A DNA stretch of 64,000 nucleotides, from the NCBI GenBank assembly GCA_013036105.1, contig JAAXCX010000002.1, positions 1-64,000 on the forward strand, read 5' to 3'. The notes beneath the pieces are model-generated. The model was not told the DNA's origin and searched no databases. It saw only the letters and a program-made list of their open reading frames with translations. Shown here one piece after another: positions 61,138-64,000 of this stretch. Position 1 is the first letter of the stretch, and every line of letters starts with the position of its first letter. The translations under genes were made by a program, and so were the position numbers. The DNA comes from Vulcanimicrobiota bacterium (GTDB lineage: Bacteria > Vulcanimicrobiota > Vulcanimicrobiia > Vulcanimicrobiales > Vulcanimicrobiaceae).

Positions 61138-61814
61138 TCGATTGGAAGCGCATCGAGCAGTTCGTTGGCTATGGCAGAATTGACGCGCCCGTGATCTTCA
61201 TCGGCATGGAAGAGGGTCTCTCGAGAGACGATTCATTGGACGAGGACCTTCGGATCCGATCCCGCTTTGACCGCGTCATGGATCTGAAGGAGGCCCACAC
61301 CGGCATCGCCGGCGCCGAGCGGCTTTTCGATCCCGCGCGCACGAAATGCCAGCGAACATGGCGGCCGATGTGCGATCTGATGCTGCGACGAGAAGGCACA
61401 ACTTCAACGTGCGAAACGCGCAACCAGTACCAGGCGACGAATCTGGGACGCAAGAACGGGGACACGCTGCTCTGTGAATTGCTCCCATATCCGAGCAGAA
61501 ACGCCTCGGCCTGGACCTACTCGGAACGGTTCGACACGCGCGAAGCGTACCGCCGGGCAATGCTTCCTCGGCGGACGCGATTACTCAGGGGCGTCATCAG
61601 CGAGGCTAAGCGCTCGCTGATTGTTTGCTACGGAAAGTCCGACTGGCGCCAATTCGAGGCCCTATTCGAGGGGCCAAGAATGAACGAGCGCGGTCCGTTC
61701 CGCGTTGGGTCGTCTAATGGAACCAGAATCCTATTCGCACCGCACTTCAGCGCACGGGCGTTTAACACGGACGAACAGCTAAAAACGTTCGCCGATGCAG
61801 CGCTGCGCACATGA
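61134..61814 (+). CDS. Uracil-DNA-glycosylase-fold-like protein
   Basis: 226 aa. IDAPVIFIGMEEG near the N-terminus (beta strand with G-x-E), NGDTLLCELLPYPSRNASAW in the middle and ILFAPHFSARAFN near the C-terminus recall the strands and motifs of the UDG superfamily. It couples to genes on both sides (ATGA overlaps). The exact reaction is unknown; it would fit nucleic-acid repair or modification. Low certainty for the fold. Confidence 0.45.
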   Translation: MIDWKRIEQFVGYGRIDAPVIFIGMEEGLSRDDSLDEDLRIRSRFDRVMDLKEAHTGIAGAERLFDPARTKCQRTWRPMCDLMLRREGTTSTCETRNQYQATNLGRKNGDTLLCELLPYPSRNASAWTYSERFDTREAYRRAMLPRRTRLLRGVISEAKRSLIVCYGKSDWRQFEALFEGPRMNERGPFRVGSSNGTRILFAPHFSARAFNTDEQLKTFADAALRT

Positions 61815-62983
61815 GTATCTTCCACCCTGACGAGATCAACACCATCGAGTCACGCGCTCAGACCGAGCACAAACTCGAGGTGATGCGTCGCTACTTCGGG
61901 CAGTACCTATCAATCATTGCGCAGTCCAAAAGCAAAGCGATTGATAATGGGCACATCTGGCTGATCGACCTGTTCGCTGGCGCTGGACTGCACGCGAGCG
62001 CAAACCATCCCGAAGGTGCCGTATACGGAACAGCGATGCTCGCCTGCGTATACGCGCGAAGCGTGCAAAGACAGTTTCCGAATTCTGAGATCCACGTCCG
62101 GCTCGTCGATGTGAAAGAGAGCTATTGCGCCAAGCTCGTAGAACGCACGCAGCGATTCCGCGACGACGGGATCGACGCCCAGGTCCTATGCGTTGATTGG
62201 GTTGATGCGATTCAGCAAATCGTTCAAGAAATTAATACAGTTGCTCTCCGTTCCCTCAGCCTATGGTTCATCGATCCATATGGACCAACGGTGCTGACTT
62301 TCGAGCGGCTCCAAGTATTGCTCAACGCCCCCGGCACAGAGCTAATCATCAACCTTGACGCGACCGGGTTAAGCCGGATGCGCGGGGTGGTGCAGAGCCC
62401 GAAGGCAGCGCATAGTGCGCCCGTACGCGATCAGGCGGTGCTCCATCGCAGCCAGCTCGATGCCATTTACCGCAACACCTATTGGGAAGACCCTTCCGCA
62501 CATGTCAAAGTGCGACCAGGCATGACATTGGAAGATCAGCTTGTCGAGGCATATTTGTTGAGCTTCAAGCGCTTTCGTGCACATGCATATCCGCTGCGAT
62601 CAAGCGACAACCAGCGACGCTACCTCGTGCATTTGTCGCGAAGCCCATATGCGGAAAAGGCGTTTCAAGAAACCTATGAAGCATCGCGCAAGGTCGGTCT
62701 CGCCAAGGGGAAAGCTCTGACCGATACCGAGTGCGCGCAACACACAAAGAATCTGTTCGATCTGTACCGCGGGGCAGAGGTCTCAATCGAGGACCTACAC
62801 CTTGCGCAGGCGACGCCGCTCGACCGAGCGCAGCTCCGACGGGTTGCAAGCTATGCGGACGCGCACGAGTACGGCAGTTTTGCCGGAGACACGATCACCT
62901 GGTACTCCGACGCCCCGGCAATTCCCGAAATGCCAGCCAGGAAGCGCCCGAATCAATCGCAGATGGATATGTTCGAGAGCTAA
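61811..62983 (+). CDS. tcmP: Three-Cys-motif partner protein TcmP
   Basis: 390 aa. Rossmann-type methyltransferase-like fold with WLIDLFAGAG (SAM-binding-like loop), VRLVDVKES and WFIDPYGPTVLTF. This is the TcmP family, established as co-occurring with proteins bearing the three-Cys motif, and one such gene begins at 63600. Overlaps the previous gene by four bases and the convergent integrase-like gene by four. Predicted to be a nucleic-acid-modifying partner. Confidence 0.85.
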   Translation: MSIFHPDEINTIESRAQTEHKLEVMRRYFGQYLSIIAQSKSKAIDNGHIWLIDLFAGAGLHASANHPEGAVYGTAMLACVYARSVQRQFPNSEIHVRLVDVKESYCAKLVERTQRFRDDGIDAQVLCVDWVDAIQQIVQEINTVALRSLSLWFIDPYGPTVLTFERLQVLLNAPGTELIINLDATGLSRMRGVVQSPKAAHSAPVRDQAVLHRSQLDAIYRNTYWEDPSAHVKVRPGMTLEDQLVEAYLLSFKRFRAHAYPLRSSDNQRRYLVHLSRSPYAEKAFQETYEASRKVGLAKGKALTDTECAQHTKNLFDLYRGAEVSIEDLHLAQATPLDRAQLRRVASYADAHEYGSFAGDTITWYSDAPAIPEMPARKRPNQSQMDMFES

Positions 62984-63540
62984 GCGATCCGCCGGCGAAC
63001 CAACTCGTTCAACCCTTGAGTCACCGCGAGAGAACGGAATTCACGCTCTAAGCGAACCCAAAGACCAGAATTGATGACCTTGATGTTTCTCCCGACTTTG
63101 AGCCCGCGCTTGCGGCGCATGGCGCACGGCAGAAGAAAATCCGCCCAGACAAGCTGCCGTATCTTGGAGACAGACACGCCCTCCCTTTCGAGAAGGCCAA
63201 AGAAATCCGTTTGTCGTTCGTGGACGGCGGTCTTACGTTGATACTTTAACATTCGCAACGGATCTCGTAAAAGCACGCGCTCCGCGAACGCGTGCGCAAA
63301 GAAGTCGCCCAGAGCCGACTTCATCCTGTCCTCAACTGAACGCGGCACGGAAGACAACACACGCACGATCCGATCGGAATTCAGCTCTGAAACTCGAACC
63401 GATCCGAGCTTCCTCAGAAAACGCGCCACGTCGTTTGCATACGAGTGGGCCGTTCCTGGCGCGAGGCGCCCTTCCATGGTCCGACACCACGATTCATATA
63501 GGCGGCGATCTGGATGCTCCAGGACTCTTTTTCTTGGCAT
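62980..63540 (-). CDS. Integrase-like protein lacking the catalytic domain
   Basis: 186 aa. SAM-like core-binding domain of tyrosine recombinases (LYESWCRTMEGRLAPGTAHSY..FLRKLGSVRVSEL..., about 10-105), followed by a short helical end with no R-H-R-Y domain. Convergent with tcmP (four-base overlap) and divergent from the three-Cys gene. It could be a truncated integrase or a small DNA-binding protein that regulates the unit. Confidence 0.6.
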   Translation of the reverse strand: MPRKRVLEHPDRRLYESWCRTMEGRLAPGTAHSYANDVARFLRKLGSVRVSELNSDRIVRVLSSVPRSVEDRMKSALGDFFAHAFAERVLLRDPLRMLKYQRKTAVHERQTDFFGLLEREGVSVSKIRQLVWADFLLPCAMRRKRGLKVGRNIKVINSGLWVRLEREFRSLAVTQGLNELVRRRIA

Positions 63541-63599
63541 TAGAAAGTGTAAAATCTATACATGTATGACTTTTCCTGCTACACTTGTGTGAAATCGGT

Positions 63600-64000
63600 A
63601 TGAGCGACTCCAGCAAGATCGAATGGACCGATGCCACCTGGAATCCCGTGACCGGCTGCACGCAGGTCTCGCCGGGCTGCGATAACTGCTACGCGATGCG
63701 GTTCGCCGAGCGATGGCGCGGCATAAAAGGCCATTATTTCCAGAACGGTTTCGACGTGGTACTGCGCGCCAAGATGCTCGACAAGCCCAACCAATGGCGC
63801 AAACCGCGCCTCATCTTTGTGAACTCCATGAGCGACCTTTTCCATCGCGATGTTCCCGACAAGTACATTGATCGTGTTTTCGAACGGATGGAGGCGACGG
63901 ACCGACACGTTTATCAATTATTGACAAAACGTCCAGAGCGAATGAAGCGCTATTTAGGAAAGCGCTATGGACAAGGCGCTTGTCCACCGCATATCTGGAT
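63600..64000 (+). CDS. Three-Cys-motif Gp37/Gp68-type (DUF5131) protein, C-terminus beyond window
   Basis: Starts at ATG 63600 and runs off the window. Visible residues include IEWTDATWNPVTGCTQVSPG then CDNCYAMRF: three Cys (C-x6-C-x2-C) as in the phage Gp37/Gp68 family, also called DUF5131, the partner of TcmP. Further on: FVNSMSDLFHRDVPDKYIDR and YQLLTKRPERMKRYL. The motif is radical-SAM-like and may hold an Fe-S cluster. The 60-base gap to the divergent gene has two palindromes (TACATGTA, ACACTTGTGT). Confidence 0.85.
   Translation, partial: MSDSSKIEWTDATWNPVTGCTQVSPGCDNCYAMRFAERWRGIKGHYFQNGFDVVLRAKMLDKPNQWRKPRLIFVNSMSDLFHRDVPDKYIDRVFERMEATDRHVYQLLTKRPERMKRYLGKRYGQGACPPHIW

Noticed and set aside
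1-64000. rRNA, tRNA genes, CRISPR arrays and replication origin
   Set aside because: I looked for characteristic T-loops, rRNA motifs, regular repeats and DnaA boxes and found none that hold up.

Overview
The window is one continuous stretch of a moderately GC-rich bacterial genome and is mostly accessory DNA. A TonB-dependent receptor, a secretin, lipoproteins and many Sec signal peptides point to a diderm. The protein styles (TPR-LuxR regulators, SWIM-type transposase, secreted hypothetical proteins) suggest a soil lineage such as Candidatus Eremiobacterota/Vulcanimicrobiota. That placement is inference; there is no rRNA or marker gene here. Bases 1-50 are an Illumina Nextera adapter, so the left edge is an assembly end and the first gene is cut.

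Layout. 0.05-3 kb: secreted or membrane proteins. 3-9.8 kb: a STAS/GHKL ATPase and winged-helix pair, a DUF4238 protein, a PIN-like protein, an Xre regulator, an Mrr-type nuclease and a coiled-coil membrane protein. 9.9-22.2 kb: the centrepiece, a class I lanthipeptide-type RiPP cluster (LanC, two 10-Cys precursors, LanB, ABC exporter, WecA/MraY-type phosphoglycosyltransferase, TonB receptor). It sits beside a divergent cassette of a 63-aa lipoprotein peptide and a TPR-LuxR regulator. 22.4-45.8 kb: a patchwork island with a nuclease-like protein, a HEPN/MtlR-like protein, a broken Xre/MbcA antitoxin, tandem tyrosine recombinases, a Clp-fold protease, a SEFIR protein, a large serine recombinase, an HNH-like protein, an SGNH hydrolase, a SWIM/DDE transposase, and several gene remnants. 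45.9-52.4 kb: a five-gene minus-strand operon of secreted proteins (subtilase, secretin, serpin-like protein, caspase-like DUF6345-type protein, hypothetical). 52.8-54.6 kb: a second copy of the peptide/TPR-LuxR cassette. 54.8-60.3 kb: a small Cys protein, a membrane protein with a metacaspase, an outer-membrane-like protein, a two-gene module with a RelA/SpoT alarmone synthetase, and a secreted or anchored protein. 60.3-64 kb: a coupled TIGR02391 / UDG-like / TcmP operon, an integrase-like fragment, and the start of the three-Cys-motif Gp37/Gp68 gene.

The most interesting pattern is the pair of cassettes. Each has a structured 5' leader, a tiny lipoprotein ending in a DDGG(G)TLPG motif, a strong intergenic hairpin and a TPR-LuxR regulator. 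An 18-bp semi-palindrome (core TAGCYRRAAAGGGCTR) occurs four times. Two copies lie upstream of the peptide genes, one of them also facing the RiPP cluster. One lies upstream of the secreted protease/serpin operon and one between two secreted or membrane genes at 1.7 kb. My working model, which is inference, is a peptide-sensing regulatory system that controls RiPP production and a secreted proteolytic operon.
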